DNA from: an uncultured Sphingomonas sp.
Lineage (GTDB): Bacteria > Pseudomonadota > Alphaproteobacteria > Sphingomonadales > Sphingomonadaceae
Direction: 5' to 3'
Length of the DNA: 64,000 nt
Assembly: GCA_913775315.1 (NCBI GenBank)
Contig: CAJYIX010000043.1
Span: 51,201-115,200 of the forward strand
Shown here in pieces: positions 18,511-27,288 of this stretch (the first letter of the stretch is position 1; every line of letters begins with the position of its first letter). The notes under the pieces were generated by a model that saw nothing but the letters and a program-made list of their open reading frames with translations, searched no databases and was not told the origin of the DNA. The translations under genes were made by a program, and so were the position numbers.

Positions 18511-19388
18511 GCCGGCAGGAGCGCGCCGCCTGGATCTTCGCCGGCCCCGTCCTTGCCGCGATCGCGGCGATGCTGGTGCTGCCGGTCGCGCTCGCGCTGC
18601 TCTTGGGGCTGACCGATTACAGCATCTATGCGCTCGCCGACCTCAAGAACCTGCGCTTCGTCGGTCTCGCCAATTTCACCGAGCTTCTGTCCACGCCGCT
18701 GTTCTGGCGGGCGCTCGGCAATACCGCGCTGTTCGCGGCCTTGGGCGTGCCGATGGCGATCGGCGCGTCGCTGGCCGCCGCGCTGCTGCTCCACGACGCG
18801 ACGGTGCGGTGGAAGCCGCTGTGGCGCGTGGCATTGTTCGCGCCCTATGTGACGAGCGTCGTCGCCACCGCGATCGTCTGGCGGTTCGTGCTCAACACGC
18901 GGTTCGGACTCCTCAATTCGGCGCTGGGGGCATTGGGGATCGGCCCGGTCGACTGGCTGGGCGATCCGCGCGCCTCGATCCCGGCGATCCTGTTGTTCGT
19001 GACCTGGAAGATCTTCGGCTACAACATGATCGTCTTCACCGCCGCCCTCTCGGCCGTCCCGGGCGAACTGATGGAGGCCGCGCGCCTCGACGGTGCGTCG
19101 CGCTGGGGGCGGTTTCAGCATGTCACGCTGCCCGCGATCGGGCCGACGCTCTTGCTCGCCGCCGTCATGAGCGTCGCGGGGTTTCTCCAGCTCTTCGCCG
19201 AACCCTATGTGATGACGATGGGCGGGCCGGCGCAGAGCACCGTCACCGTCCTCTATTTCATGTTCGACGAGGGGTTCCGCTGGTGGAACCTCGGCCAGGC
19301 GTCGGCGACCGCGCTGATCCTGTTCGTCCTGATCCTCGGCGTGACCGCGGTACAGGCGCGGATCGGGCGGCGGTACCAGTGGCTGTGA
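18507..19388 (+). CDS. ABC sugar-type permease (MalF/UgpA-like)
   Basis: A 293-aa inner-membrane permease with about six membrane segments. The coupling motif that docks on the ATPase is visible as GELMEAARLDGASRWGRFQHVTLPAIGP (EAA-loop, E-A-x2-D-G-A...P). The first membrane helix is AAIAAMLVLPVALALLLGL. Family members form a heterodimer with a MalG/UgpE-type subunit. ATG 18507 overlaps the binding-protein stop, and its own stop overlaps the next GTG start, so the three are coupled. Confidence 0.93.
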   Translation: MSRQERAAWIFAGPVLAAIAAMLVLPVALALLLGLTDYSIYALADLKNLRFVGLANFTELLSTPLFWRALGNTALFAALGVPMAIGASLAAALLLHDATVRWKPLWRVALFAPYVTSVVATAIVWRFVLNTRFGLLNSALGALGIGPVDWLGDPRASIPAILLFVTWKIFGYNMIVFTAALSAVPGELMEAARLDGASRWGRFQHVTLPAIGPTLLLAAVMSVAGFLQLFAEPYVMTMGGPAQSTVTVLYFMFDEGFRWWNLGQASATALILFVLILGVTAVQARIGRRYQWL

Positions 19389-20236
19389 AGCGGCGGACCC
19401 TGCGCGCGATCGTCGCCAACGGTGCGGTGGCGGCGCTGACCGCGGTGACGCTGATCCCGCTCGTCTGGATGGTCACGGTATCGTTCATGCCGCGGGGCAG
19501 TTCGTCGCAGGTGCCGGTGCCGTTCTGGCCCGATCGCTGGAGCGTCGAGAATTATTACGAGCTGCTGGTCCGACGCCAGTTCGAGGGGGCGTGGTTCGAC
19601 TATCGCATCCTGCCCGCGCTCCTCAACAGCATCGGCGTGGCGGCGATCGCCACCTTGCTCGGCCTCCTGCTGACCGTGCCCGCCGGCTATGCCTTTGCCA
19701 AGCTGCGGTTCCGCGGGCGCGAGCGGCTGCTCAAGCTGCTGATTGCGGCGCTGGTGGTGCCGGGGCAGGTGGCGATGCTGCCCTTGTTCCTGGTGTTTAA
19801 GGAACTGGGGCTGGTGAACAGCTATGCAGGCGTCATCCTGCCCGGCCTTGCCGGCGTGTTCGCGGTGCTGTTCGTCCGGCAAGCGGTGCTGGCGATCCCC
19901 GACGAGATGCTCGACGCCGCGCGGATCGACGGGGCGGGGGAGGGGCGGATCTTCGTCTCGATCGTCCTGCCGCTGATCGCGCCGATCACGGTGACGCTGG
20001 CGCTGTTCATCTTCCTCGGCAGCTGGAACGACTTTCTCTGGCCGCTCATCCTCCTGTCGGATCAGGAGCGCTACACGCTTCCCGTCGCGGTCGCGGCGAT
20101 CATGCGCGAACACGCCGCGGATGGGGAGCTGATGATGGCGGCGTCGGTCGTCACGACGCTGCCGGTGCTGCTGATCTTCCTGCCGCTCCAGCGCTTCTAC
20201 ATCGGCGGGCTGCTGGGCGGCAGCGTCAAGGGCTAG
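19385..20236 (+). CDS. ABC sugar-type permease (MalG/UgpE-like)
   Basis: A 283-aa second permease subunit. The EAA loop is DEMLDAARIDGAGEGRIFVS, followed by LPLIAPITVTLALFIFLGSWNDFLWPL, the typical MalG-family C-terminal half. The GTG start at 19385 overlaps the upstream stop (GTGA). The gene ends in a 4-base overlap with the convergent ATPase gene (20233-21300), an unusual arrangement because ATPase genes normally follow on the same strand. Confidence 0.93.
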   Translation: MKRRTLRAIVANGAVAALTAVTLIPLVWMVTVSFMPRGSSSQVPVPFWPDRWSVENYYELLVRRQFEGAWFDYRILPALLNSIGVAAIATLLGLLLTVPAGYAFAKLRFRGRERLLKLLIAALVVPGQVAMLPLFLVFKELGLVNSYAGVILPGLAGVFAVLFVRQAVLAIPDEMLDAARIDGAGEGRIFVSIVLPLIAPITVTLALFIFLGSWNDFLWPLILLSDQERYTLPVAVAAIMREHAADGELMMAASVVTTLPVLLIFLPLQRFYIGGLLGGSVKG

Positions 20237-21300
20237 CGCGGCAGCGCGTCGCCGGCCGCATCGAACACCTGCACCCGGTAGGGGGCGGTGCCGAAGCGCA
20301 GCACCTCGCCCAGCGTCACCGCGCGATCGCCGGGCAACTGCGCGACGAGCGAGGTGTCGAGGTGCGCGAAGGAGAGCGGGCCGAGCCGCTCGAACAATTC
20401 CACCGCGCCGACGAACGGCCCGTCGGGATCGGGCTCCAGATGCTCGGGCCGGATGCCGATCGTCACCGCGCTGCCCAGCGCGTCGGCTTGCGTGCGGGCG
20501 ATGCTGCGAAGGCGGTGGCCGTCCGCCACCGTCACCTCGATGCCGGTGTCGTCGATGGCCGAGATCGTCGCGGGCAGCAGGTTGATCCCCGGTGCGCCGA
20601 TCGCCCGCGCGACCGCAAGGTTGGCGGGGCGGGCATAGAGGTCGAGCGGGGCGCCCACCTGTTCCACCCGGCCGCCGCCCATCACGACGATGCGGTTGGC
20701 GAGCGTCATCGCCTCGAGCTGATCGTGGGTGACGTAGATCATCGTCGCGCCGAGCCGCCCGTGCAGCCGCGCGAATTCGTGCCGCATCCGCACGCGCAGC
20801 TCGGCATCGAGGTTCGACAAGGGTTCGTCGAGCAGCAGCACCTTGGGCTCGCGCACGATCGCGCGGGCGATCGACACGCGCTGGCGCTGCCCGCCCGATA
20901 AGGCGGCGGGGCGGCGGTCGAGCAGCGCGCCCAGCTCAAGCGTACCGGCGACGTCGGCGACGCGTGCAGCAATCTCGGCGCGGGGGCGGCGCTGGACCTT
21001 CAGGGGAAAGGCGATGTTCTCGGCGACCGACAGATGCGGGTAGAGCGCATAGGACTGGAAGACCATGGCGAGCCCCCGGTCGGCCGGCGCCGCGTCGGTC
21101 ACGTCACACCCGTCGATCAGCACGCGCCCCGCGCTCGGCACTTCGAGGCCGGCGATCATCCGCAATAGCGTCGACTTGCCGCAGCCCGACGGGCCGACGA
21201 TCACCGCGAACTCGCCATCGGCGATCGTGAGGTCGGTGGGCTCGAGTACCGTCACCGCGCCGAAGCGCTTGGTCAGGCCCTGGATTTCGACGGTCGCCAC
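20233..21300 (-). CDS. ABC ATP-binding protein (MalK/UgpC-like)
   Basis: A 355-aa ATPase. Walker A is GPSGCGKST (about 36-44), the signature is LSGGQRQRVSIARAI, Walker B is VLLLDEPLSNLDAE, and the H-loop follows in MIYVTHDQLEAMTLANRI. The C-terminal third is the TOBE-type domain seen in carbohydrate importers (GIRPEHLEPDPDG). It presumably powers the permeases encoded tail-to-tail on the other strand. MalK/UgpC proteins often serve several importers, so exclusive pairing is not certain. Confidence 0.92.
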   Translation of the reverse strand: MATVEIQGLTKRFGAVTVLEPTDLTIADGEFAVIVGPSGCGKSTLLRMIAGLEVPSAGRVLIDGCDVTDAAPADRGLAMVFQSYALYPHLSVAENIAFPLKVQRRPRAEIAARVADVAGTLELGALLDRRPAALSGGQRQRVSIARAIVREPKVLLLDEPLSNLDAELRVRMRHEFARLHGRLGATMIYVTHDQLEAMTLANRIVVMGGGRVEQVGAPLDLYARPANLAVARAIGAPGINLLPATISAIDDTGIEVTVADGHRLRSIARTQADALGSAVTIGIRPEHLEPDPDGPFVGAVELFERLGPLSFAHLDTSLVAQLPGDRAVTLGEVLRFGTAPYRVQVFDAAGDALPR

Positions 21301-21380
21301 GTCAGGCGAGGATGCGGCTGGGTAAGGCAGTCATTGCCGCCACCGTGCGCGCGGCCGCTGCGGCTGGCAAGCATGGGAAC

Positions 21381-21410
21381 AGCCCGCCCCGCGCGAACGC
21401 GAGACGGGCT
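21381..21410 (-). terminator. Hairpin downstream of isocitrate lyase gene
   Basis: Read on the minus strand, AGCCCG at 21410-21405 pairs with CGGGCT at 21386-21381. The inner part continues pairing through G-U wobbles to a TTCG tetraloop, 13 bp in all. On the plus strand the same positions give mismatches, so the minus strand is the RNA-forming one. There is no U-tract; it probably separates aceA from the ATPase gene. Confidence 0.5.
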
Positions 21411-21439
21411 GCCTTCCTCCCCAGGAACGGGATGCCGCG

Positions 21440-23032
21440 TCAGGCGGCGAACTGGTTCATCGTATTGTGGACGCCGCCGGCCTTCAGCGCGGCCTCTCCG
21501 GCGAAATATTCCTTATGGTCATCGCCGATGTCGCTGCCCGACATATTCTGGTGTTTGACGCAGGCGATCCCCTCGCGGATCTCCTTGCGCTGCACGCCCG
21601 CGACATAGCCGAGCATCCCAGCCTCGCCAAAATACTCCTTGGCGAGATTGTCGGTCGACAGCGCGGCGGTGTGATAGGTCGGCAGCGTAATGAGGTGATG
21701 GAAGATGCCCGCGCGCGCCGCGGCATCGCGCTGGAAGGTGCGGATGCGCTCGTCCGCCTCCGCCGCCAGCTCGGTGCCGTCGTAGTCCACGCTCATCAGG
21801 CGGGCGCGGTCGTACGCCGACACGTCGCGGCTCTCGCCCGCCCAGGCGTCGAACACCTGTTGGCGGAAGTTTAGCGTCCAGTTGAAGCTCGGCGAGTTGT
21901 TGTAGACGAGCTTGGCGTCGGGGACGACTTCGCGGATGCGGTCGACCATGCCGGCGATCTGCTCGATATGCGGCTTCTCGGTCTCGATCCAGAGCAGGTC
22001 GGCGCCGTTCTGAAGGCTGGTGATGCAGTCGAGGACGCAGCGATCCTCGCCGGTGCCCGCGCGGAACTGATAAAGGTTCGAGGGCAGGCGCTTCGGCCGC
22101 ATCAACTGGCCGTCTCGGTTGATGACGACGTCGCCGTTCAGGCTGGCGGCATCCACCGGCTCGCAATCGAGGAAGCGGTTATACTGGTCGCCGAGGTCGC
22201 CGGGCTCCTTGGAAAAGGCGATCTGTTTGGTCAGGCCGGCGCCGAGCGAGTCGGTGCGGGCGACGATGATGCCGTCGTCGATGCCGAGTTCGAGGAAGGC
22301 ATAGCGGATCGCGCGGATCTTTTGCAGGAAATCCTCGTGCGGGACCGTCACCTTGCCGTCCTGGTGCCCGCACTGCTTCTCGTCCGACACCTGATTCTCG
22401 ATCTGGAGCGCGCAGGCGCCCGCCTCGATCATCTTCTTGGCAAGGAGGTACGTCGCCTCGGCATTGCCGAAGCCCGCATCGATATCGGCGATGATCGGGA
22501 CGACGTGCGTCTCGTGATTGTCGATCGCGTTGAGGATGCGCTGCTCCTCGATCGCGTTGCCGGCCTCACGCGCTTTGTCGAGGTCGCGGAACAAGCCTCC
22601 CAATTCGCGCGCGTCCGCCTGGCGCAGGAAGGTGTAGAGCTCCTCGATCAGCGCGGGGACGCTCGTCTTTTCGTGCATCGACTGGTCGGGCAGGGGGCCG
22701 AACTCGCTGCGCAGCGCGGCGATCATCCAGCCGGAGAGGTAGAGGTAGCGGCGCTTGGTGGTGCCGAAATGCTTCTTGATCGCGATCAGCTTCTGCTGCC
22801 CGATAAAGCCGTGCCAGCAGCCGAGCGACTGGGTGTAGTGCGCCGGATCCGCGTCGTACGCGGCCATGTCCTCGCGCATAATCTTCGCGGTGTAGCGCGC
22901 GATGTCGAGGCCGGTGCGGAAGCGGTTCTGGAGGCGCATCCGCGCGACCGCCTGTGCGTCGATCGCAGCCCAGGGGGCACCCGCGGCGGCGATGGTGCGG
23001 GCGGCGTCGGCGGTGGTCTGGGCAAGGGTCAT
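21440..23032 (-). CDS. aceA: Isocitrate lyase
   Basis: A 530-aa isocitrate lyase of the long proteobacterial type (Pseudomonas-like), not the 430-aa Escherichia type. It splits isocitrate to succinate and glyoxylate, the first step of the glyoxylate shunt, needed for growth on acetate and fatty acids. The active-site segment is SDEKQCGHQDGKVTVPHEDF with catalytic C221; the family's KKCGH reads KQCGH here, as in other long forms. Mg-binding acids lie in ADIDAGFGN. ATG 23032 was chosen over an upstream TTG. No malate synthase gene is adjacent. Upstream lies a TTTGCAA-type motif, suggesting control by a short-chain-acyl-CoA-type regulator. Confidence 0.95.
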   Translation of the reverse strand: MTLAQTTADAARTIAAAGAPWAAIDAQAVARMRLQNRFRTGLDIARYTAKIMREDMAAYDADPAHYTQSLGCWHGFIGQQKLIAIKKHFGTTKRRYLYLSGWMIAALRSEFGPLPDQSMHEKTSVPALIEELYTFLRQADARELGGLFRDLDKAREAGNAIEEQRILNAIDNHETHVVPIIADIDAGFGNAEATYLLAKKMIEAGACALQIENQVSDEKQCGHQDGKVTVPHEDFLQKIRAIRYAFLELGIDDGIIVARTDSLGAGLTKQIAFSKEPGDLGDQYNRFLDCEPVDAASLNGDVVINRDGQLMRPKRLPSNLYQFRAGTGEDRCVLDCITSLQNGADLLWIETEKPHIEQIAGMVDRIREVVPDAKLVYNNSPSFNWTLNFRQQVFDAWAGESRDVSAYDRARLMSVDYDGTELAAEADERIRTFQRDAAARAGIFHHLITLPTYHTAALSTDNLAKEYFGEAGMLGYVAGVQRKEIREGIACVKHQNMSGSDIGDDHKEYFAGEAALKAGGVHNTMNQFAA

Positions 23033-23140
23033 GGCACGTCTCGTTTCGTGAAGGTGCCGCCGGATTATCGGCGGCATTGTCACGAAGCGATAGAATCGGT
23101 CAGGATTTGACGTGATGAAGTCGGCGCAACCAGGATACCC

Positions 23141-23157
23141 TTTGCAATTATGTAAAC
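23141..23157 (-). promoter_or_regulatory. TTTGCAA-type motif upstream of aceA
   Basis: TTTGCAATTATGTAAAC, about 109 bases upstream of aceA and AT-rich against its surroundings, contains TTTGCAA and an imperfect opposing GTAAA half-site. RamB/PccR-type (ScfR) regulators of acetate and propionate genes in other bacteria recognise TTTGCAAA-like sites. The match is partial and the regulator gene is not in the window. Confidence 0.3.
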
Positions 23158-23160
23158 TCT

Positions 23161-23751
23161 TTACTTGATCCGGGCCGCGTGAATGATTTTGATCGGCTGC
23201 GCGATCATCTGGCCGGGGAAGTGGCCACCGGGCTGCGTGGGCGCATTCAGGATCGTGTAGATCACGTCCATCCCCTCGACCACGCGACCGAACGCGGCAT
23301 AGCCGAGATTGTCGCCGGGCTTGGTCGGATCGGCGTCGAGGCTCGGCTGGTCGCCGACGCTGATCGTGAAGTCGCCCCGCGCGCTGCCCGGCTCGAACCG
23401 CGCGACGCTGATCGCGCCGTCGAGGTGGCGGACCCCGGTCTGCGTCGTCGGCTCGTGCCTGATCGGCGGGAGGGCGCGCTTGGGATCGTTCTGCACGCCG
23501 AACTGGACGAAGCCGAACTTCTCCCCCGCCTTGACCGTCCGGTAGAAAGTGATGCCGTCGAGCCGCTTCTGGTCGACATATTTCAGGAAATTGGCGGCGG
23601 TGATCGGCGCGCGCTGGGTCTCGACCGCGACGACGAAGCGGCCCTTGTCGGTGTCGATCGCGATGCGCTGGGTCGCGGGCGCGGCCGGCATGGGCGCGGG
23701 TGCCGGGGCGGCGACCTGAACAAGGGCGAGCAGCGAAAGGGCAAGCGACAT
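23161..23751 (-). CDS. Cyclophilin-type peptidyl-prolyl cis-trans isomerase, exported
   Basis: A 196-aa protein with a signal peptide (MSLALSLLALVQVAAPAPAP) and a cyclophilin domain that isomerises X-Pro bonds in the periplasm. Recognisable segments are APITAANFLKYVD, LDGITFYRTVKAGEKFGFVQFG and YAAFGRVVEGMDVI. The phrase ISVARFEPGSARGDFTISVGD is in place of the common SMANAGPNTNGSQFFI, so it is a divergent cyclophilin. ATG 23751 has GGAGA at 23759-23763 upstream; the TTG two codons earlier is less likely. It precedes aceA on the same strand, 128 bases apart. Confidence 0.87.
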   Translation of the reverse strand: MSLALSLLALVQVAAPAPAPMPAAPATQRIAIDTDKGRFVVAVETQRAPITAANFLKYVDQKRLDGITFYRTVKAGEKFGFVQFGVQNDPKRALPPIRHEPTTQTGVRHLDGAISVARFEPGSARGDFTISVGDQPSLDADPTKPGDNLGYAAFGRVVEGMDVIYTILNAPTQPGGHFPGQMIAQPIKIIHAARIK

Positions 23752-23767
23752 CGGCAATTCTCCGGGA

Positions 23768-23983
23768 TCAGTCCCGGCGCGCCGGGTCCTTGCTGCTATA
23801 GGTGATCTGCTTGGGCTTGTCGTGGCGGCGCATGAACTGGTTCCAGCTGCGTTCGAACGCGATCGTCTTCACCCGCCGCGATCGCCGTGCATTGGTCCGC
23901 GCCCGCGTGTTCATCTTGCCGACCGCAAAGACAAGCAGAACGACGAGCGCAAGTCCCGCCGCGAAGAACAGCATTTTCGACAT
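23768..23983 (-). CDS. Small single-span membrane protein
   Basis: A 71-aa protein: one membrane segment (MLFFAAGLALVVLLVFAVG) followed by a strongly basic cytoplasmic tail (TRARTNARRSRRVKTIAF). I do not recognise the family. It lies 16 bases upstream of the cyclophilin gene on the same strand, so the two may be co-transcribed. Supported by a clean start, membrane segment and spacing, not by known homologues. Confidence 0.6.
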   Translation of the reverse strand: MSKMLFFAAGLALVVLLVFAVGKMNTRARTNARRSRRVKTIAFERSWNQFMRRHDKPKQITYSSKDPARRD

Positions 23984-24203
23984 CGAAGCGCTCCGTATCC
24001 GGCAGGCTGCAACACGATCGAATCGAGTGCCGGTCGGGCGCAATGCTTATCATCGTCGTTTATCAGCCGGCAATTTCGAAAAGCGCACCGGGATGGCGCA
24101 TCGCGGCACAGCCGCGCGCTTGGCAATGCGCCCGGCGATGCCGATGTTGTCAGTCAATCCCCGGCCGCCTAAGCGGGGCGGCTTTCCGATTTGCGAGACG
24201 ATG

Positions 24204-25175
24204 ATGGCGACTCACTCCACCAAGATGCTGATCCTGGGCTCCGGCCCCGCCGGGCTTTCGGCTGCGATCTATGGCGCACGCGCGGGCATGGAGCCGATCG
24301 TCGTGCAGGGGATCCAGCCCGGCGGCCAGCTGATGACCACCACCGATGTCGAGAATTATCCCGGCTTTCGCGAGGTGATCCAGGGGCCGTGGCTGATGGG
24401 CGAGATGGAGGCGCAGGCCGTCCATGTCGGCACGCGCCTGATGTACGACACCATCGTCGAGGTCGATCTCAGCCGCCGTCCCTTCCGCCTGATCGGCGAC
24501 GGCGGCGACGTGTACGAGGGCGAGACGTTGGTCATCGCGACGGGTGCGCAGGCCAAGTGGCTCGGCCTCGACAGCGAGGAAGCGCTGAAGGGCAAGGGCG
24601 TCAGCGCCTGCGCAACCTGCGACGGCTTCTTCTATCGCGGCAAGAAGGTGGCGGTGATCGGCGGCGGCAACACCGCGGTCGAGGAGGCGCTGTACCTCAC
24701 CAACCATTCGCCCGATGTGACGCTGATCCACCGCCGCGACACCCTGCGCGCGGAAAAGATCCTGCAGGCGCGGCTGTACGCCAACGAGCGGATCACGACG
24801 CTCTGGAACAAGGAAGTCGTGCGCTTCGTCGACGGCGGCGGGACCGCGGGGCTGGTCGCGATCGAGTTGCGTGACACGGTGACGGGGGAACTGTCGACGC
24901 TCGACGTCGATGGCGGCTTCGTCGCGATCGGCCATCACCCCGCGACCGAGCTGTTCCGCGGCCATGTCGCGCTCGACGACGACGGCTATATCGCGGTCGA
25001 GACGGGCTCGACCCGCACCGACGTGCCCGGCGTGTTCGCGTGCGGCGACGTGATGGACAAGGTCTATCGCCAGGCGATCACCGCCGCGGGCACCGGCTGC
25101 ATGGCCGCGCTAGATGCCGAGCGGTTCCTCGCCGAGGCGGAGTTTGTCGAGGAGCAGGCAGAAGCGGCGGAGTAA
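24204..25175 (+). CDS. trxB: Thioredoxin-disulfide reductase
   Basis: A 323-aa FAD/NADPH flavoprotein of the cytoplasm that reduces thioredoxin. The FAD motif is LGSGPAGLSAAIYGARAG, the redox-active CxxC is C136-A-T-C139 in SACATCDGFFY, the NADPH motif is VIGGGNTAVEEA, and the C-terminal FAD site is VFACGDVMDKVYRQAITAAGTGCMAALDA (given here as a region of about residues 280-308). ATG codons at 24201 and 24204; GAGA at 24195-24198 better suits 24204. It is divergent from the small membrane protein gene and converges on the M28 peptidase gene across a block of palindromes. Confidence 0.95.
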   Translation: MATHSTKMLILGSGPAGLSAAIYGARAGMEPIVVQGIQPGGQLMTTTDVENYPGFREVIQGPWLMGEMEAQAVHVGTRLMYDTIVEVDLSRRPFRLIGDGGDVYEGETLVIATGAQAKWLGLDSEEALKGKGVSACATCDGFFYRGKKVAVIGGGNTAVEEALYLTNHSPDVTLIHRRDTLRAEKILQARLYANERITTLWNKEVVRFVDGGGTAGLVAIELRDTVTGELSTLDVDGGFVAIGHHPATELFRGHVALDDDGYIAVETGSTRTDVPGVFACGDVMDKVYRQAITAAGTGCMAALDAERFLAEAEFVEEQAEAAE

Positions 25176-25181
25176 TGCGCG

Positions 25182-25257
25182 GTGCTCCCGCAAAAGCGGG
25201 AGCACAAAGCCGAGCAGCGTCGCGTTCGCGACCCTGGACTCCCGCTTTCGCGGGAGT
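25182..25257. repeat. Two related short palindromes (CTCCCGC...GCGGGAG)
   Basis: GTGCTCCCGC (25182-25191) pairs perfectly with GCGGGAGCAC (25196-25205) around an AAAA loop. ACTCCCGC (25238-25245) pairs with GCGGGAGT (25250-25257) around TTTC. Both share the CTCCCGC core and lie just after the trxB stop, in the convergent gap. They look like extragenic palindromic repeats that may also end transcription. Confidence 0.7.
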
Positions 25258-25267
25258 ACCGCACCTC

Positions 25268-25354
25268 GTCATCCCGGACCTGATCCGGGATCCCGCTTCT
25301 TCTTTCTCGCTCGTCGGCGAAGGCAGTGGGACCCCGGATCAAGTCCGGGGTGAC
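25268..25354. repeat. Inverted pair of 27-bp extragenic repeats
   Basis: The 27 bases at 25268-25294 and the reverse complement of 25328-25354 are identical at 24 of 27 positions; the core is CCCGGACYTGATCCGGG. Each copy is itself palindromic, and together they can fold into a large hairpin with a 33-base loop. They lie between the convergent trxB and M28 peptidase genes. Such ROK-like palindromes at gene ends are common in sphingomonads. Confidence 0.75.
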
Positions 25355-25359
25355 GTGGG

Positions 25360-26655
25360 TTATTTGCTTGGTGCTGCGCGACCGGCGAACGTTACGATGC
25401 TCTCCGCGCCGCCCGCCAGCGCGGACACGCCGAAGAAAGTGTCGTCGACGATCACGCCCTTCGCCGTGAAACTCGTCGCGTCCGCGCCGACGTCGGCATG
25501 ATCGGTCCAGTCCTGTCCGTCGTTGCGGCGCCAGTGGATGCGATAGCCGGTGGCGCCCGGCACCGCCGCCCAGTTCACCGCCGAATCGACGCCGAGCGCG
25601 CCATCGACGCTCACCCCGGTCGGGGCCGAGGGCGCGTCGGCGAGGCGGCGGGCGACTGCGACGTTGATCGCCGTCACCTTGGCTGCATAGTCGAAGTCCA
25701 TCTTGTCGATCGTGTCGCCATAGACGCGGCCGTTTTCGGTGCGCAGATTCTGGTGCTGCTGGTCGTAATTCTCGACCCCCACGGTGAAGCGGACCGCCGG
25801 GTAGCCGAGGCGCAGGAACGCCTCGTGATCGCCGCCGCGGCCGAAGCGGTCGGGGCGGCGTACGGCGAATACGTCGAGCGCGCCGGGCATCGCCTTGGCG
25901 GTCGCATCGATCGCCTTGGCGAGCGCGCGGCTGGGACCGTCGTCCTCGCCGCCGTCGCCGCGCCGTTTCTTGGCTTCCTCGATCGTCTCGACCTGGCGGA
26001 TGCCCTCGGAAAACACACGCACGCGGTCGGCGACGCGGCGGCCGTCCTGGCCCACGGTATTGCCGACGATATCGTTGTTGAGGACCGCATCGACGATCCA
26101 GCCGCGCTGCTTCGCGGTTTCGGCGAGCAATGTCGCGCCCCACAGCCCCTGTTCCTCGCCCGAGAGCGCCGCATAGACGATCGTCGCGCGATGCTTCGAC
26201 TTGGACAAAAGCCGCGCCGATTCGATCGCGAGCGCCACGCCCGAGGCATCGTCATTAGCCCCCGGCGCCTCGCCACTCGCGTCCATCACGTCGGAATTGC
26301 GGCTGTCGAGATGGCCCATGATGATGACGACGCGGTTGGCCTCGGTCCCCGGCTGGATGCCGAGCACGTCGGCGATCTCGACTCCGTTCGGCGCGCGCGG
26401 GCCGGTGAAGCTGCGCGCGATCCGCTCGGTCTTGAGGCAGCCGCCGCACGCCTTGCCGATCGCCTTGAATTCACTCTCGACCCAGTTGCGCGCGCCACCG
26501 ATCCCGCGCTTCGGATCGGTAGTGGTGGAGGCCGAATGGCGGGTGCCGAAGCTTACCATCTTCTGCACGTCGGCGCGCATCCGTTGCGGCGAGGGCGCCT
26601 CCTGCGCGGTGGCGGGGACGGCGAGAAGGGCGAGGGGGATCAGGGTCTTGCGCAT
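25360..26655 (-). CDS. M28 family zinc metallopeptidase, exported
   Basis: A 431-aa protein with a signal peptide (MRKTLIPLALLAVPATAQ) and an M28 peptidase domain that trims N-terminal amino acids or carboxypeptides outside the cytoplasm. Zn ligands and catalytic residues are visible in MGHLDSRNS (His), GANDDASGV (bridging Asp), LSGEEQGLWG (catalytic Glu-Glu) and NNDIVGN (Asp). After about residue 340 a fibronectin-III-like domain follows (APTGVSVDGALGVDSAVNW, WAAVPGATGYRIHWRR). It lies upstream of nothing co-directional except a universal stress protein gene 31 bases before its start. Confidence 0.9.
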   Translation of the reverse strand: MRKTLIPLALLAVPATAQEAPSPQRMRADVQKMVSFGTRHSASTTTDPKRGIGGARNWVESEFKAIGKACGGCLKTERIARSFTGPRAPNGVEIADVLGIQPGTEANRVVIIMGHLDSRNSDVMDASGEAPGANDDASGVALAIESARLLSKSKHRATIVYAALSGEEQGLWGATLLAETAKQRGWIVDAVLNNDIVGNTVGQDGRRVADRVRVFSEGIRQVETIEEAKKRRGDGGEDDGPSRALAKAIDATAKAMPGALDVFAVRRPDRFGRGGDHEAFLRLGYPAVRFTVGVENYDQQHQNLRTENGRVYGDTIDKMDFDYAAKVTAINVAVARRLADAPSAPTGVSVDGALGVDSAVNWAAVPGATGYRIHWRRNDGQDWTDHADVGADATSFTAKGVIVDDTFFGVSALAGGAESIVTFAGRAAPSK

Positions 26656-26686
26656 CAGCCAAATGGACCCGCCGATCCGCGCGGTG

Positions 26687-27142
26687 TCAACTGAGACGAT
26701 CGATCCCGTCGCGGTCGAGGCTGCCGGGAATAATCATCACCGGCACGGGGAGCGCACCTGCATCGGTGCCCGCGAAATGGGTGACCAGCGGCCCCGGCGC
26801 GCCGCTCGCCGCCGCGCCGAGCACCAGCGCGGCGATCTCGGGGTTCGCCGCGATCATCTCCCGCACGATCTTCGGCCCGTCGCCCTGACGCACGGTGATC
26901 GAGGGCTTAAGCCCCGATTCGGACAGGAGCGTGCCCGCCGCGCCCGCGACCAGCGCCTCGGCATGCAGGCGCGCTTCCTCCTCCATCGTCGCCATCACGC
27001 CGCCCCACTGGACGAACTCGGTCGAGGGGACGAGCGCGAGGATCTCGACCGATCCGCCCGTCTTGACCGCACGGCGCGCGGCGAAGCGCATCGCGATCTC
27101 CGCCTCCGGGCTTTCGTCGATGACCACCAGATAGGTGCGCAT
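26687..27142 (-). CDS. Universal stress protein family
   Basis: A 151-aa UspA-fold protein. The first strand [20 protein letters not shown] contains the typical D-E-S; the C-terminal [27 protein letters not shown] correspond to the nucleotide-binding G-x2-G region followed by PVPVMII, although the canonical GxxGxGxx(S/T) is imperfect, so ATP binding is uncertain. It is divergent from the pyruvate dehydrogenase E2 gene and lies 31 bases upstream of the M28 peptidase gene. Confidence 0.85.
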   Translation of the reverse strand: MRTYLVVIDESPEAEIAMRFAARRAVKTGGSVEILALVPSTEFVQWGGVMATMEEEARLHAEALVAGAAGTLLSESGLKPSITVRQGDGPKIVREMIAANPEIAALVLGAAASGAPGPLVTHFAGTDAGALPVPVMIIPGSLDRDGIDRLS

Positions 27143-27288
27143 GTGACCGTTCCTCTCCCCCCGATGTACCAGAGGTGGCCCGGTCCGCGGCCCAGCGCAA
27201 GATACGTATGCGCGCGTGCCGGCCCTTGACCCCGCGCGGTCGGATGGCGAAGAGGCCTCAACCCCAGCGAACAGGCAGGATTCCTTCC

